Assembly: GCA_016295455.1 (NCBI GenBank) | Contig: JAEDLE010000016.1 | Location: 1 to 37,927 of the forward strand | Length of the DNA: 37,927 bases | Direction: 5' to 3' | From: Bacteroidales bacterium | Lineage (GTDB): Bacteria > Bacteroidota > Bacteroidia > Bacteroidales > UBA932 | Shown here: piece after piece, positions 15,393-24,073 of the stretch | Layout: the number at the start of each line of letters is the position of its first letter | Numbering within the stretch: position 1 is the stretch's first letter | Made by a program: the position numbers and the translations under genes | The notes under the pieces: model-generated | What the model was told of the DNA's origin: nothing | The model's input: the letters and a program-made list of their open reading frames with translations, nothing else | Databases searched by the model: none

Positions 15393-16879
15393 GAAAGCTG
15401 CTACTTCTGCTCGCGCTGCTTCTGTCCTGTCTGGGGGCCGGGGCTCAGGGGGACAGTCTCGCCACTGCCGCCCTGGACGCCCGTATGGAGGTGTATTTCT
15501 CCGCCCTGGAGCACTGCAGCATAGAGGAGAAGAAGGCTGAAGTTGACTTCATGATAGGGAGCTGTCCCGACGACAGCCTCCGCAGCCACGTCGCGAGGAA
15601 GATCTACGCGCATTACCTGAACTCCCCGCTGATGGGCGATGAGGCCGTTGCCATATACCTGACGGACAATTGGTTCGTTCCGGGAAAGGCGAGTTTTGCA
15701 AATGACATCGACCTGATGAACGCCCGCATATATGCCGACTTCAACCGCAGTTCCCTGCTGGGAGAGAAGGCGCAGGCGCTGAATGTGTACGGCCCGTCCG
15801 GGGAACCTGTGGCGGCTCTGGCAGGGGAGGACGGAAGCGTCGTGAGATGGCCCCGGCTGAGGGTGCTGTTCTTCTATGACATATCCTGCGTGAAATGCCG
15901 TATGGAGACCATAATGCTCCGTTCCGTATTCCGCAGCCGCCGGGCGGACATCGACTTCGTGGCCTTCTACACCGGCTCTGACGAAGAGGGCTGGCAGAAC
16001 TTCAGGAAGGAGAACCTGGATTTCAATCTGCCCCGGGGACGTATGCACCATTGCTGGGACCCGGATCTGGCCAGCGGCTACGAATATGCCTACGGTGTCC
16101 TCCAGACCCCATGCATGTTCCTGATAGCCAGGGACGGAACCATACTCGGCCGCAAGCTCGACACCGCGGCTCTCGTCGCCCTGCTCGACAATTACGACAG
16201 GGACAAGGCTCTTGAATATGGCGACGAAAGGAGCCGCAGGCTCTATTCTTCCCTGCTGCCCGAGGGGGAGTGGGGAGAGGATCAGCTCAGGGAACTCTGC
16301 CGCAGCCTGGGCGGGAGCACCCTTGAAAAGGGAGACACCCTGGGCTTCCGTCAGGTAGCCGGGGACCTGCTTTACCATCTTTCTTCGGGAAAGGGACCGG
16401 AGTATGCTCTTGGTGCAGGGTATGTGGCTGACTCACTTGTACTTGACCGTCCTGACATATGGCGCACCCACGATGACAGCCTGAAAGTCGTCGGTCTGGC
16501 GGAAATGATTCATGACCTGAGGCAGAAGGCCCTTCCGGGCAGCCGTCTCCCGTCCCTGAAGATCCATTCCGTACTGATGGACAGGAAGGGTTCCTCAGAA
16601 GGGGAATGGCGCCTTGACAGGCTCCGCCGGGGCGACGTCATCATATTCCATACGAAAGGCTGCCGGGACTGCCGCAACGAACTTGAGGCGGCTTCAGCCC
16701 TGGTGGCCACATCCCGCAGGAGGGTGCTGCTGGTGGATGTGGACTCCCTGGTCGAGGAGGGAGGAGGGCTTGCGGACGCCCTTTTCGGGGCCTTTGACCT
16801 GAGTTCGCTGCCGTATGTGCTCGAAGTCGGGAGAAGGGGGACGGTGGCTTCGCGTTACATCTCACTTGTGGAAAAATAA
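15389..16879 (+). CDS. Exported protein with two thioredoxin-like domains (DUF5106-like)
   Basis: A 496-residue secreted protein with a Sec signal at residues 1-19 (MRKLLLLLALLLSCLGAGAQ). An N-terminal helical part follows (about 25-125), resembling the DUF5106 region found in front of Bacteroidetes thioredoxin-like proteins. The first thioredoxin-like fold has Cys167-Val-Lys-Cys170 after VLFFYDIS and the cis-Pro segment LQTPCMFLI. A linker of about 120 residues leads to a second, shorter thioredoxin-like domain with Cys425-Arg-Asp-Cys428 after IIFHTKG and SSLPYVLEV. A periplasmic disulfide or thiol role is inferred. It overlaps coaD by 4 bp, and the tRNA-Gln promoter begins inside its 3' end. 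Confidence 0.8.
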   Translation: MRKLLLLLALLLSCLGAGAQGDSLATAALDARMEVYFSALEHCSIEEKKAEVDFMIGSCPDDSLRSHVARKIYAHYLNSPLMGDEAVAIYLTDNWFVPGKASFANDIDLMNARIYADFNRSSLLGEKAQALNVYGPSGEPVAALAGEDGSVVRWPRLRVLFFYDISCVKCRMETIMLRSVFRSRRADIDFVAFYTGSDEEGWQNFRKENLDFNLPRGRMHHCWDPDLASGYEYAYGVLQTPCMFLIARDGTILGRKLDTAALVALLDNYDRDKALEYGDERSRRLYSSLLPEGEWGEDQLRELCRSLGGSTLEKGDTLGFRQVAGDLLYHLSSGKGPEYALGAGYVADSLVLDRPDIWRTHDDSLKVVGLAEMIHDLRQKALPGSRLPSLKIHSVLMDRKGSSEGEWRLDRLRRGDVIIFHTKGCRDCRNELEAASALVATSRRRVLLVDVDSLVEEGGGLADALFGAFDLSSLPYVLEVGRRGTVASRYISLVEK

Positions 16880-16895
16880 AAATAGATTATCTTTG
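16866..16895 (+). promoter_or_regulatory. Promoter of tRNA-Gln
   Basis: TTG (16866-16868), 19 bp, then the exact -7 element TATCTTTG (16888-16895). The expected start near 16902 lies just before the mature tRNA at 16907. Confidence 0.75.
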
Positions 16896-16906
16896 CAGTC
16901 CGGTAT

Positions 16907-16977
16907 TGAGGTATGGTGTAATGGCAGCACTAGGGATTTTGGTTCCCTCAGTAGTGGTTCGAGTCCACTTACCTCAA
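16907..16977 (+). tRNA. tRNA-Gln (anticodon TTG)
   Basis: Cloverleaf with a perfect 7-bp acceptor stem (TGAGGTA with TACCTCA), anticodon stem AGGGA/TCCCT around loop TTTTGGT giving anticodon TTG, and T arm AGTGG-TTCGAGT-CCACT. The discriminator base is A; CCA is not encoded. It has its own promoter. The DJ-1-type gene starts 22 bp downstream. Confidence 0.95.
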
Positions 16978-16999
16978 CTCTTTTTCTAATTCCGAGACA

Positions 17000-17578
17000 A
17001 TGAAAGGTTCTTTCGTATTTCTGGCGGACGGCTTCGAGGAGACCGAGGCTCTCGCCACACTTGACGTGCTCAGGCGCGGAGGCATAGAGGCGCTTCTGGT
17101 ATCCATAGACGAAGAGGGTATGGTCACCGGTTCGCACGGGGTGACCGTGGCTGTGGACCGTACGGCGGATGATTTCGCTGCCCTGCTGCATCGCGGGGGC
17201 ACTACCGAAAAGGACCTTATGGTCTTCCCGGGCGGCATGCCGGGCACGAAGAACCTTGCCGCTACCGGCTGGCTTATGGAACTTATGAAGGAGCATTTCA
17301 ACGAAGGGGGCTGCGTGGCTGCCATCTGCGCTGCTCCGGGACTGGTGGCTTCCCGGCTTGACGGCCTTTCAGGCAGGAAATTCACCTGCTATGACGGATT
17401 CCAGGAGCAGATGCTCGCCAAGGGTGCGGAGTATGTGAAGGCTCCGGCCGTAAGGGACGGCAACCTCATCACCGGCAGGGGCGCCGGCTGTGCCGTTGAG
17501 TTCGGTCTCGCCATACTCTCATATGTGAAAGGTGAGGAGACTGCCGCTTCTGTCAGGGCAGCCCTTATGCTTGACTGA
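17000..17578 (+). CDS. DJ-1/PfpI-family protein
   Basis: A 192-residue single-domain member of the DJ-1/ThiJ/PfpI superfamily, close in layout to the YajL/DJ-1 group associated with protein and nucleotide deglycation or glyoxalase activity. The nucleophile-elbow Cys110 sits in AAICAAPGLVA. The companion acidic residue is Glu16 in DGFEETEAL, aligned with Glu18 of human DJ-1. The segments VFPGGMPGTKNLA and VRDGNLITGRGAG are conserved in the group. The start ATG directly follows the tRNA-Gln region, so it may use readthrough from the tRNA promoter. It converges with alr, 12 bp separating the stops. The reaction is not settled for the family. Confidence 0.92.
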   Translation: MKGSFVFLADGFEETEALATLDVLRRGGIEALLVSIDEEGMVTGSHGVTVAVDRTADDFAALLHRGGTTEKDLMVFPGGMPGTKNLAATGWLMELMKEHFNEGGCVAAICAAPGLVASRLDGLSGRKFTCYDGFQEQMLAKGAEYVKAPAVRDGNLITGRGAGCAVEFGLAILSYVKGEETAASVRAALMLD

Positions 17579-17590
17579 AAATCTTGATCA

Positions 17591-18703
17591 TTACCGTCTT
17601 ACCACTATGCGCTCGATTCTCCTCGGAACCGAGGTCAGAATCTCGTACGGTATGGTCCCGAGTATCTCCGCCAGTTCGGAGACGGTCGGGTCCTCTCCGA
17701 ATATGGTGACGGTGTCACCGACCTTCGCGTCCACCCCTGTGATGTCCAGCATGCACATGTCCATGCATATGTTGCCTATGGTCGGCACCCTGTGTCCGTT
17801 CAGGGAGAAGGACGCCCTGCCCCTGCCCAGATGCCTGTCTATCCCGTCGGCATATCCCACCGGTATGGTGGCGATGGTGGTCCCGCCTTCGGCGACCTTG
17901 CCGTAACGGCCGTAGCCTATGGTGTCGCTGCTGTCGGTCAGATGTTTGATCTGCAGTATCTTGCATTTGAGCGAGGCGACAGGGGCGAGCCTGTTTCCAG
18001 GCAGCGCGCTGATGCCGTAAATGCCTATGCCCAGCCTGACCATATCGAACTGGTACTGCGGGAAACGTTCGATGCCCGCAGAATTGAGTATATGGTACAT
18101 TGGCCTGTAACCGATGGCGGCGCTCAGGCGGTCGGCGTTCCTCCGGAAGAGTTCAATCTGTCCGAGTGTGAACGCGTCCTCCTGCGGATCTTCCGCGGCG
18201 GCAAGATGTGAATATGCCGACTTCACCCTGACAAAAGGGCAGTCCTTGAGGAAAGTGCAGAGCGCGTCCAGCTCGTCGCTCATGAAGCCCAGCCTGTGCA
18301 TTCCGCTGTCCAGCTTGATGTGGATGGGATAGTCGCGCAGGCCCTTTTCCTCCAGGACCTTGCAGAAGGCCTTGAGGGTCTCGAGGTTCGGTATGCCGGG
18401 TTCCAGCCTGGCATCGGTCATCTCGGGGAAGAAATCGGTGCCTGAAGTCAGCACCAGTATGGGAAGGGAGATGCCGGCCCTCCTGAGCTCCAGACCTTCA
18501 ACCGGGTATGCCACAGCGAGATAGTCCGCTCCTGATTGCTGCATCATCGCGGCGAATTCCACGGCTCCGTGGCCGTAGGCATTGGCCTTGACGAGGACGA
18601 GCATCTTTGTGCGGGCATCCAGCCTGGACCTGAACAGCCGGTAGTTCAGCAGGCAGTTGGAAAGCTTCAGTTCAAGCCTCGAGAAATCGTCTTCCTTCAT
18701 CAT
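17591..18703 (-). CDS. alr: Alanine racemase
   Basis: PLP-dependent enzyme that makes D-alanine for peptidoglycan. From the ATG at 18703 it is 370 residues, the standard size. The PLP Lys is Lys39 in VLVKANAYGHG, and the C-terminal domain Tyr is in PVGYADGIDRHLG. HIKLDSGMHRLGF and GNICMDMCMLDITG are further signatures. An upstream TTG at 18712 lies inside the promoter -7 element and is rejected; 18700 is an alternative ATG. Many Bacteroidetes carry an alanine racemase domain fused to a MurF-like ligase; this one stands alone. The predicted transcript would begin almost at the start codon. Confidence 0.95.
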   Translation of the reverse strand: MMKEDDFSRLELKLSNCLLNYRLFRSRLDARTKMLVLVKANAYGHGAVEFAAMMQQSGADYLAVAYPVEGLELRRAGISLPILVLTSGTDFFPEMTDARLEPGIPNLETLKAFCKVLEEKGLRDYPIHIKLDSGMHRLGFMSDELDALCTFLKDCPFVRVKSAYSHLAAAEDPQEDAFTLGQIELFRRNADRLSAAIGYRPMYHILNSAGIERFPQYQFDMVRLGIGIYGISALPGNRLAPVASLKCKILQIKHLTDSSDTIGYGRYGKVAEGGTTIATIPVGYADGIDRHLGRGRASFSLNGHRVPTIGNICMDMCMLDITGVDAKVGDTVTIFGEDPTVSELAEILGTIPYEILTSVPRRIERIVVRR

Positions 18704-18709
18704 AGAGGG

Positions 18710-18717
18710 CAAAAATA
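18710..18717 (-). promoter_or_regulatory. -7 promoter element of alr
   Basis: On the minus strand it reads TATTTTTG, an exact TAnnTTTG match. The expected start near 18703 coincides with the alr ATG, implying a leaderless or nearly leaderless message. The nearest TTTG upstream is 24 bp away, too far for a standard -33 element. Confidence 0.5.
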
Positions 18718-18763
18718 AGCATAATATGCCAATCCTGTCTGCAAAAATGTCAAAATCTCTCTG

Positions 18764-18779
18764 CTGGCATAGCTATTGC
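18764..18779 (+). promoter_or_regulatory. Sigma-54-type promoter upstream of the zinc metallopeptidase gene
   Basis: C-TGGCAT, five bases (AGCTA), TTGC: one mismatch to TGGCAC-N5-TTGC, with the invariant GG and GC at correct spacing. The predicted start is near 18791, at a CCCGGCCGGG palindrome (18790-18799), about 53 nt before the ATG. No TAnnTTTG element lies between here and the gene. Confidence 0.5.
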
Positions 18780-18843
18780 GGACTTCCTTCCCGGCCGGGG
18801 AGGTCCCGGTGCATTCAGAACATCAATCAATGAATTTTCAGAT

Positions 18844-19509
18844 ATGTGGTTTTTGATCATAGCCGTAATGGTTCTCAGTTTCATCGTTCAGCAGACTCTC
18901 CAGAGCCGTTTCTCAAAATATTCCAAGATACGCAACAGCAGCGGTATGACAGGCGCGGAAGTGGCCGCGATGATGCTCAGGAGCAACGGGGTGAACGATG
19001 TTTCGATAGTCTGTGTGGGGGGAACCCTTACCGACCACTACAACCCTTCCGACAAGACCGTGAACCTCAGCCGTGACGTCTATTACGGCAATTCCATCGC
19101 CGCTGCCGCCGTCGCCGCCCACGAGTGCGGCCACGTGCTCCAGCATGCGTGCGGATATGCTCCGCTCAAATTGCGCACCGCACTGGTTCCGGTGGTGTCT
19201 TTCTCGAACATGATAGTCCAGTGGGTCATACTGGCGGGCCTGCTCCTCATCGGCATATTCCCGAATCTCATATGGTTCGGCATAGGCCTGATGGCGTTGA
19301 GCACCCTGTTCAGCGTCGTGACTCTGCCTGTGGAGATCAATGCGAGCCAGAGGGCGATAGCCTGGATATGCGACAACGGCATAGCTGATGCGCAGACCAG
19401 GCCTATGGCTGTGGATTCACTCAAGTGGGCTGCATATACCTATGTCCTGGCGGCTCTGGGTTCCATCGCCACGCTGCTTTACTACATAGGCCTGGCGCGC
19501 AGAGATTAG
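18844..19509 (+). CDS. Membrane zinc metallopeptidase, YugP family
   Basis: Integral-membrane neutral zinc metallopeptidase of the Zn_peptidase_2 (YugP-like) family; 221 residues. The HExxH zinc motif is His93-Glu94-Cys-Gly-His97 in AAHECGHVLQH, preceded by the typical NPSDKTVNLSRDVYYGNS block. There is one hydrophobic segment at the N-terminus and three near the C-terminus (around 118-145, 145-165 and 190-215). The substrate is unknown; such proteins are thought to act in membrane-protein turnover. It is divergent from alr. The upstream sigma-54-type site pairs it with lon as a possible co-regulated proteolysis gene. Confidence 0.9.
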   Translation: MWFLIIAVMVLSFIVQQTLQSRFSKYSKIRNSSGMTGAEVAAMMLRSNGVNDVSIVCVGGTLTDHYNPSDKTVNLSRDVYYGNSIAAAAVAAHECGHVLQHACGYAPLKLRTALVPVVSFSNMIVQWVILAGLLLIGIFPNLIWFGIGLMALSTLFSVVTLPVEINASQRAIAWICDNGIADAQTRPMAVDSLKWAAYTYVLAALGSIATLLYYIGLARRD

Positions 19510-19571
19510 CGACAAAAACTCCCGGGTTTGTATTTCAACGGGTTCCTTGCTCCTTTGCAGGGGACCTGTTG

Positions 19572-19603
19572 TTTGGTTATCTCGGGAATAATGCCTAACT
19601 TTG
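19572..19603 (+). promoter_or_regulatory. Promoter of the SusC-led operon
   Basis: TTTG (19572-19575), 20 bp, then TAACTTTG (19596-19603): both elements exact with ideal spacing. The expected start is near 19610, giving a leader of about 27 nt. No extra operator or ECF-type signal is evident, suggesting housekeeping-sigma transcription. Confidence 0.8.
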
Positions 19604-19636
19604 CGGCCCGTATATTATTCGTAGAACAATTCAATA

Positions 19637-22549
19637 ATGATCAGATTTCCAAAATTCGTCTTCACCTTTGTCTCATTGCTGCTGACGGGGGTGTTCTCAT
19701 CCTATGCCCAGCCGTCGGTGAAAGTGACGGGTGTGGTCCTGTCGGAGGAGGATTCCCTGCCTGTGATAGGCGCAGCCGTGCTTGACGGCAGCGGACAGGG
19801 TGTGGTGACCGGCCTTGACGGAGAGTTCGAGTTGCAGGTTCCTGCCGGAACCGTACTTCTCGTCTCCTGCATAGGTTACGAGGAACAGAACGTTACGGTC
19901 CCTGATTCGGAGACTTTCGAGTGGAAGGTGCTGCTCAGGACCGAGTCCATGAAGCTGGATGACGTCGTGGTTATCGCCTATGGTGTCAGGAAGCAGGGCA
20001 CGGTGGCGGGCTCCGTGGCGACAGTCAAGGCTGACAAGCTCGAGAGCACCCCTACTCCGGCCTTCGACCAGGCCCTCCAGGGTCAGGTCGCCGGCCTCAC
20101 CGTCCTTTCCTCGACCGGTGAACCGAGCGCGTCCGCGACCATGACCATACGCGGCGTGAACTCCATCAACTCCGGCACGGCGCCGCTCTACATCGTGGAC
20201 GGTGTCGCCATTTCCGCATCCGACTTCAATACCATCAATCCTGCCGACATCGAGAGCATGTCAGTCCTCAAGGACGCATCCTCCACTTCGATTTACGGCG
20301 CCAGGGCATCCAACGGCGTGATAGTGATCACCACCAGAAGGGGCCGCAAGGCTGACAGGCCTGACATCAGCTTCAGGTCGCAGTTCGGCATATCCTCCAT
20401 CGCCCACGGCAACTGGGACCTGATGAATACGGAGCAGAGGATACAGTACGAGAAGGAGGTAGGCCTGTCAGACGGCCAGAATTATGACTTCCTTTCCCAA
20501 ACCGACGTGAACTGGCTTGACGCGGTGTACAAGAAGGCTGCACCGCTCCAGAGCTACGAGCTGGGAGTTTCAGGTGCTTCTGATAAGACAAACTATTATA
20601 TTTCAGGTGCTTACTATAACCAGACCGGTATCGCTCCGGGATCTGCCTTCGAGAGGTATTCCTTCCGCTCCAACTTCGAGCAGAAGATGGCTTCCTGGCT
20701 TACCATGGGAGTGAACACGAACCTGAACTTCCAGAACATTTCGCAGGCAGATGAGGGCAGCTACAATCTGGTGACCCCGATTTCCGCGGCACGTTTCATG
20801 CTGCCTTACTGGAATCCCCGCAAGAGTGACGGCTCGCTTGCCTCAATCAAGGACGGATCCTGGCTGGGACAGGGCCAGAACCCTCTCGAGTGGCTGGAAA
20901 ACAATCCGCTCAGATACAAGAAGTACAAGGTCCTGGCCATAGGCTTCGCCGAGGTGGAGTTCTTCACCAACTTCAAGTTCCGCTCCCAGGTTTCCATGGA
21001 CTTCTCGCACAATACGGCCTTCTCGCAGTCGTTCCCGAGCTATCCGGCCAACCTCGGGGAAGGTACGGCGGCAAGGAGTTCCAGCGATATGATGGACCTC
21101 CAGATTTCCAACACCCTGAACTACAGCCTCAACATAGGCAATGACCACGAACTGCGCTTCCTGCTCGGACAGGAGGGCGAGAACTACAGTTCCGAGGGCT
21201 TCAGCGTCACGGGCAAGGGCCAGACCAACGACTACCTGACTGATGTGGGATATGCCACCAGGGTCACCCGGTGGACCGGCACCTCGGCCGCAGGCTACAG
21301 CCGCATGTCCTTCTTCGCCAGGGCGGAATACAGCCACAGCAACAGGTACTATGCCGAGGCTTCGGTGCGTACCGACGGATCCTCCCGTTTCGGAAAGAAC
21401 AGGCGTTGGGGTACCTTCGGGGCGGTGGGCTTCATGTGGAACCTCAGGAACGAGGACTTCGCGTCATCCCTGCGCGAGACCCTCACCACGGCACAGCTTT
21501 CCCTCAGCACCGGAACTTCCGGAAACTCCAGCATCCCGAACTATGAGCATCTCGCCCTCATCGGCAATGCCGGTGACTATGTGGGAGATTCGGCTCTCGC
21601 CCCGATACAGCCCGGAAACGAGGACCTCAGCTGGGAGAGCGCCTGGACCACAAACCTCGGTCTTCACCTGGGTTTCGTGAGCCGCGTGAACCTTGATGTC
21701 GAGTTCTACAACAAGAGAACCTCGGACATGCTGATGTCCGTGCCTCTGTCCTATGCCCAGTCCAACGGATATGGCTACAGATGGGACAATGTCGGCGTGA
21801 TGGTGAACTGCGGTGTCGAACTGAACGTGAACGCGGTACTCGTCCAGGGGAATGGATTCAGCTGGTCCGTGAATGCCAATGCCGGCTACAACGCCAACCG
21901 CATCAAGGAACTCTACAACGGGGTCGATGAATATGAAACCGCGAACACCAACACCAAGCTGGTGGTCGGCCATCCTCTCGGAGAGTTCTATCTGAACAGA
22001 TATGCCGGAGTGAACCCTGCCAACGGAGATGCGCTCTGGTATGACAGGGACGGCAACATGGTCAATGAGATACGTGATGAGGACAAGGTGCTGATGGGCA
22101 AGACTTTCTATGCCCCTTGGCAGGGCGGTTTCGGTACTTCGGTAAGCTGGAAGGGCTTCAGCCTGAACGCCCAGTTCAGCTGGGTGGCGGACAGGTGGAT
22201 GGTCAACAACGACCGCTACTTCGACGAGTCCAACGGCCGTTTCGCCACCTACAACCAGTCGGCGCGTCTGCTTGACCGCTGGAAGGAGCCGGGAGACATC
22301 ACCGACATCCCGAGGCACGGAATCTACACCGAGTTCGACAGCCGTCTGCTCGAGGACGCTTCTTTCCTGCGTCTGAAGAACCTGATGCTTTCCTACTCTC
22401 TCAAGCATGCGAGAATCTATATCCAGGGCCAGAACCTGCTGACTTTCACCCGCTTCTCGGGCCTTGACCCGGAGGGCGTATCGAATATCTATGCCGCCCA
22501 GTATCCTATGTCAAGGCAGTTTACCCTGGGCCTGGACCTGAAGTTCTAA
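19637..22549 (+). CDS. SusC/RagA-family TonB-dependent outer-membrane transporter
   Basis: A 970-residue outer-membrane importer that works with a SusD lid lipoprotein and TonB. The Sec signal covers residues 1-25 (ending SSYAQ). A carboxypeptidase-D-regulatory-like domain follows (about 29-105). The plug (about 108-240) carries VVVIAYGVRKQGTVAGS, ALQGQVAGLTVLSS, TIRGVNSINSGTAPLYIVDG and the SusC signature SIYGARASNGVIVITT. The 22-strand barrel fills the rest and ends in an aromatic-type residue (GLDLKF). It opens the operon, has a consensus promoter, and the SusD-like gene follows after 12 bp. The substrate is not readable from sequence; operon context argues for peptide, as in P. gingivalis RagAB. 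Confidence 0.96.
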   Translation: MIRFPKFVFTFVSLLLTGVFSSYAQPSVKVTGVVLSEEDSLPVIGAAVLDGSGQGVVTGLDGEFELQVPAGTVLLVSCIGYEEQNVTVPDSETFEWKVLLRTESMKLDDVVVIAYGVRKQGTVAGSVATVKADKLESTPTPAFDQALQGQVAGLTVLSSTGEPSASATMTIRGVNSINSGTAPLYIVDGVAISASDFNTINPADIESMSVLKDASSTSIYGARASNGVIVITTRRGRKADRPDISFRSQFGISSIAHGNWDLMNTEQRIQYEKEVGLSDGQNYDFLSQTDVNWLDAVYKKAAPLQSYELGVSGASDKTNYYISGAYYNQTGIAPGSAFERYSFRSNFEQKMASWLTMGVNTNLNFQNISQADEGSYNLVTPISAARFMLPYWNPRKSDGSLASIKDGSWLGQGQNPLEWLENNPLRYKKYKVLAIGFAEVEFFTNFKFRSQVSMDFSHNTAFSQSFPSYPANLGEGTAARSSSDMMDLQISNTLNYSLNIGNDHELRFLLGQEGENYSSEGFSVTGKGQTNDYLTDVGYATRVTRWTGTSAAGYSRMSFFARAEYSHSNRYYAEASVRTDGSSRFGKNRRWGTFGAVGFMWNLRNEDFASSLRETLTTAQLSLSTGTSGNSSIPNYEHLALIGNAGDYVGDSALAPIQPGNEDLSWESAWTTNLGLHLGFVSRVNLDVEFYNKRTSDMLMSVPLSYAQSNGYGYRWDNVGVMVNCGVELNVNAVLVQGNGFSWSVNANAGYNANRIKELYNGVDEYETANTNTKLVVGHPLGEFYLNRYAGVNPANGDALWYDRDGNMVNEIRDEDKVLMGKTFYAPWQGGFGTSVSWKGFSLNAQFSWVADRWMVNNDRYFDESNGRFATYNQSARLLDRWKEPGDITDIPRHGIYTEFDSRLLEDASFLRLKNLMLSYSLKHARIYIQGQNLLTFTRFSGLDPEGVSNIYAAQYPMSRQFTLGLDLKF

Positions 22550-22561
22550 AGCATTATCCGA

Positions 22562-24073
22562 ATGATGACAAGATTCAAGAAAATAATCAATTCCCTGCTC
22601 TGTGCGCTGCTCGTTTGCGGCGCGGCCAGCTCTTGTCTGGAGAAGTTCCCCCCGGATTCCATCCCCATCGACAAGGGGATGACCAGCGTGTCGGATGCGG
22701 AGCAGACGGTCAACGGCGTCTATACCTCACTGATGTCGGGCGCCCTCTACAGCGGCTACCTCACCATCTGTCCGGACATCCAGTCCGACCTGGTGTATGC
22801 CGTCCAGGGCAACTCCAACACCTATGTGAATCTCTGGCAGTGGGACATACTCTCTACCAATGCCCAGATCGAGGCGGTATATGCCGCCCTGTATGGCGTG
22901 ATAGGCCAGTGCAACTATTATCTCGACACTGTGGATGGCCTGAGGGCAACCCTCACCGACGACGACTCCATCCAGAACCTCGACCATCTCACGGGAGAGG
23001 TGTTCTGCGCGAGGGCGTTGGCATATTCGGAGCTGATAAAGTGCTTCTGCAAGGCGTATGAGCCGCAGGAGGCGGATTCTGTTCCCGGGGTGGTGCTGGC
23101 AAAGAGCTATTTCGGGGAGAAGCCTGTGCGCAGGGCGTCGCTCAAGGAGTCATATGCCCTGGTGCTGGAAGATCTGGCAAAGGCGGAAGTTCTTCTGGAT
23201 GAGGATCTTTCGGCTTCAAACACCGTGTATTTCAGCAATGCGGCCGTGCACGCCCTGTGGGCAAGGACGGCTCTGTATATGCAGGATTGGGACGCTGCCA
23301 TAGAGCATTCTTCGAAGGTGATAGATTCTGGCGTGTTCGAGCTTGCCACCTGCAGGAAGAACTACACTTCCACCCAGACCTACCTGGACTACCTCTGGAC
23401 CAATGACGCATCCTACGAAATCATATTCAAGCTGGGTTATACCTCGACTTCGTACGGTTCCGCTCAGGGGGCGGTATTCCTGAATTTCACCAGGGACTAT
23501 TATTACTATTACCCGGATTTCGTGCCGGCGCAGTGGGTGCTGAATCTTTACGGTTCGGCCGATGCGAGGTATGACGCATATTTCGCGCAGCTCCAGACGG
23601 GCTACAGCCATCAGCTCTCCTGGCCTCTGCTGGTCAAGTACTATGGCAACGAGGGCCTTATTTCCCAGAAGATATACCACAGGAACATGCCGAAGGTGTT
23701 CCGTCTGGCGGAGCAGTACCTCATCAGGGCCGAGGCCTATTGCCGCAATTCCCAGTATGCCAAGGCAAGCGCCGACCTGACCACGCTCAGGACCTCGCGT
23801 TATACCACCGGCGGAAACATATCCGTGGGCCCGGACAACTGGTTGCAGACCATCTCGGACGAGCGTGTGAGGGAACTGTATATGGAGGGTTTCCGCCTGC
23901 AGGACCTCAAGCGCTGGAACAGGGGTTTCGAGCGTACTCCCCAGACTTCCAGCCAGAAGGAGGGTAGCAGCCTGGCCATCAAGGCAGGAAATCCGCTGTT
24001 CGTATGGCCTATCCCGCGCAATGAAATCGAAGCTCCGGGTTCGGAGATCGAACCTAACGAAAGCAACAGATGA
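22562..24073 (+). CDS. SusD/RagB-family outer-membrane lipoprotein
   Basis: Surface lipoprotein of 503 residues that closes over the SusC channel and binds substrate. The signal peptide has its lipid-attachment Cys at residue 25 (GAASSC). The body is helical with TPR-like repeats. The C-terminal family hallmark is seen in YLIRAEAYCRNSQYAKASADL and in the block running from ISDERVRELYMEG to LQDLKRWNRG, and the protein ends with a WPIPRNEIEAPGSE-type segment. No carbohydrate-binding residues can be recognised. It lies 12 bp after the transporter gene, and its stop overlaps the next start in ATGA. Confidence 0.95.
   Translation: MMTRFKKIINSLLCALLVCGAASSCLEKFPPDSIPIDKGMTSVSDAEQTVNGVYTSLMSGALYSGYLTICPDIQSDLVYAVQGNSNTYVNLWQWDILSTNAQIEAVYAALYGVIGQCNYYLDTVDGLRATLTDDDSIQNLDHLTGEVFCARALAYSELIKCFCKAYEPQEADSVPGVVLAKSYFGEKPVRRASLKESYALVLEDLAKAEVLLDEDLSASNTVYFSNAAVHALWARTALYMQDWDAAIEHSSKVIDSGVFELATCRKNYTSTQTYLDYLWTNDASYEIIFKLGYTSTSYGSAQGAVFLNFTRDYYYYYPDFVPAQWVLNLYGSADARYDAYFAQLQTGYSHQLSWPLLVKYYGNEGLISQKIYHRNMPKVFRLAEQYLIRAEAYCRNSQYAKASADLTTLRTSRYTTGGNISVGPDNWLQTISDERVRELYMEGFRLQDLKRWNRGFERTPQTSSQKEGSSLAIKAGNPLFVWPIPRNEIEAPGSEIEPNESNR

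Noticed and set aside
16978..16999. Terminator after tRNA-Gln
   Set aside because: A TTTTT run follows the tRNA but no separate hairpin exists; the T arm and acceptor stem alone are not convincing.
19510..19636. Invertible (phase-variable) promoter upstream of the SusC gene
   Set aside because: No pair of longer inverted repeats flanks the promoter and no recombinase gene is nearby; only a CCCGGG palindrome and short stems are seen.
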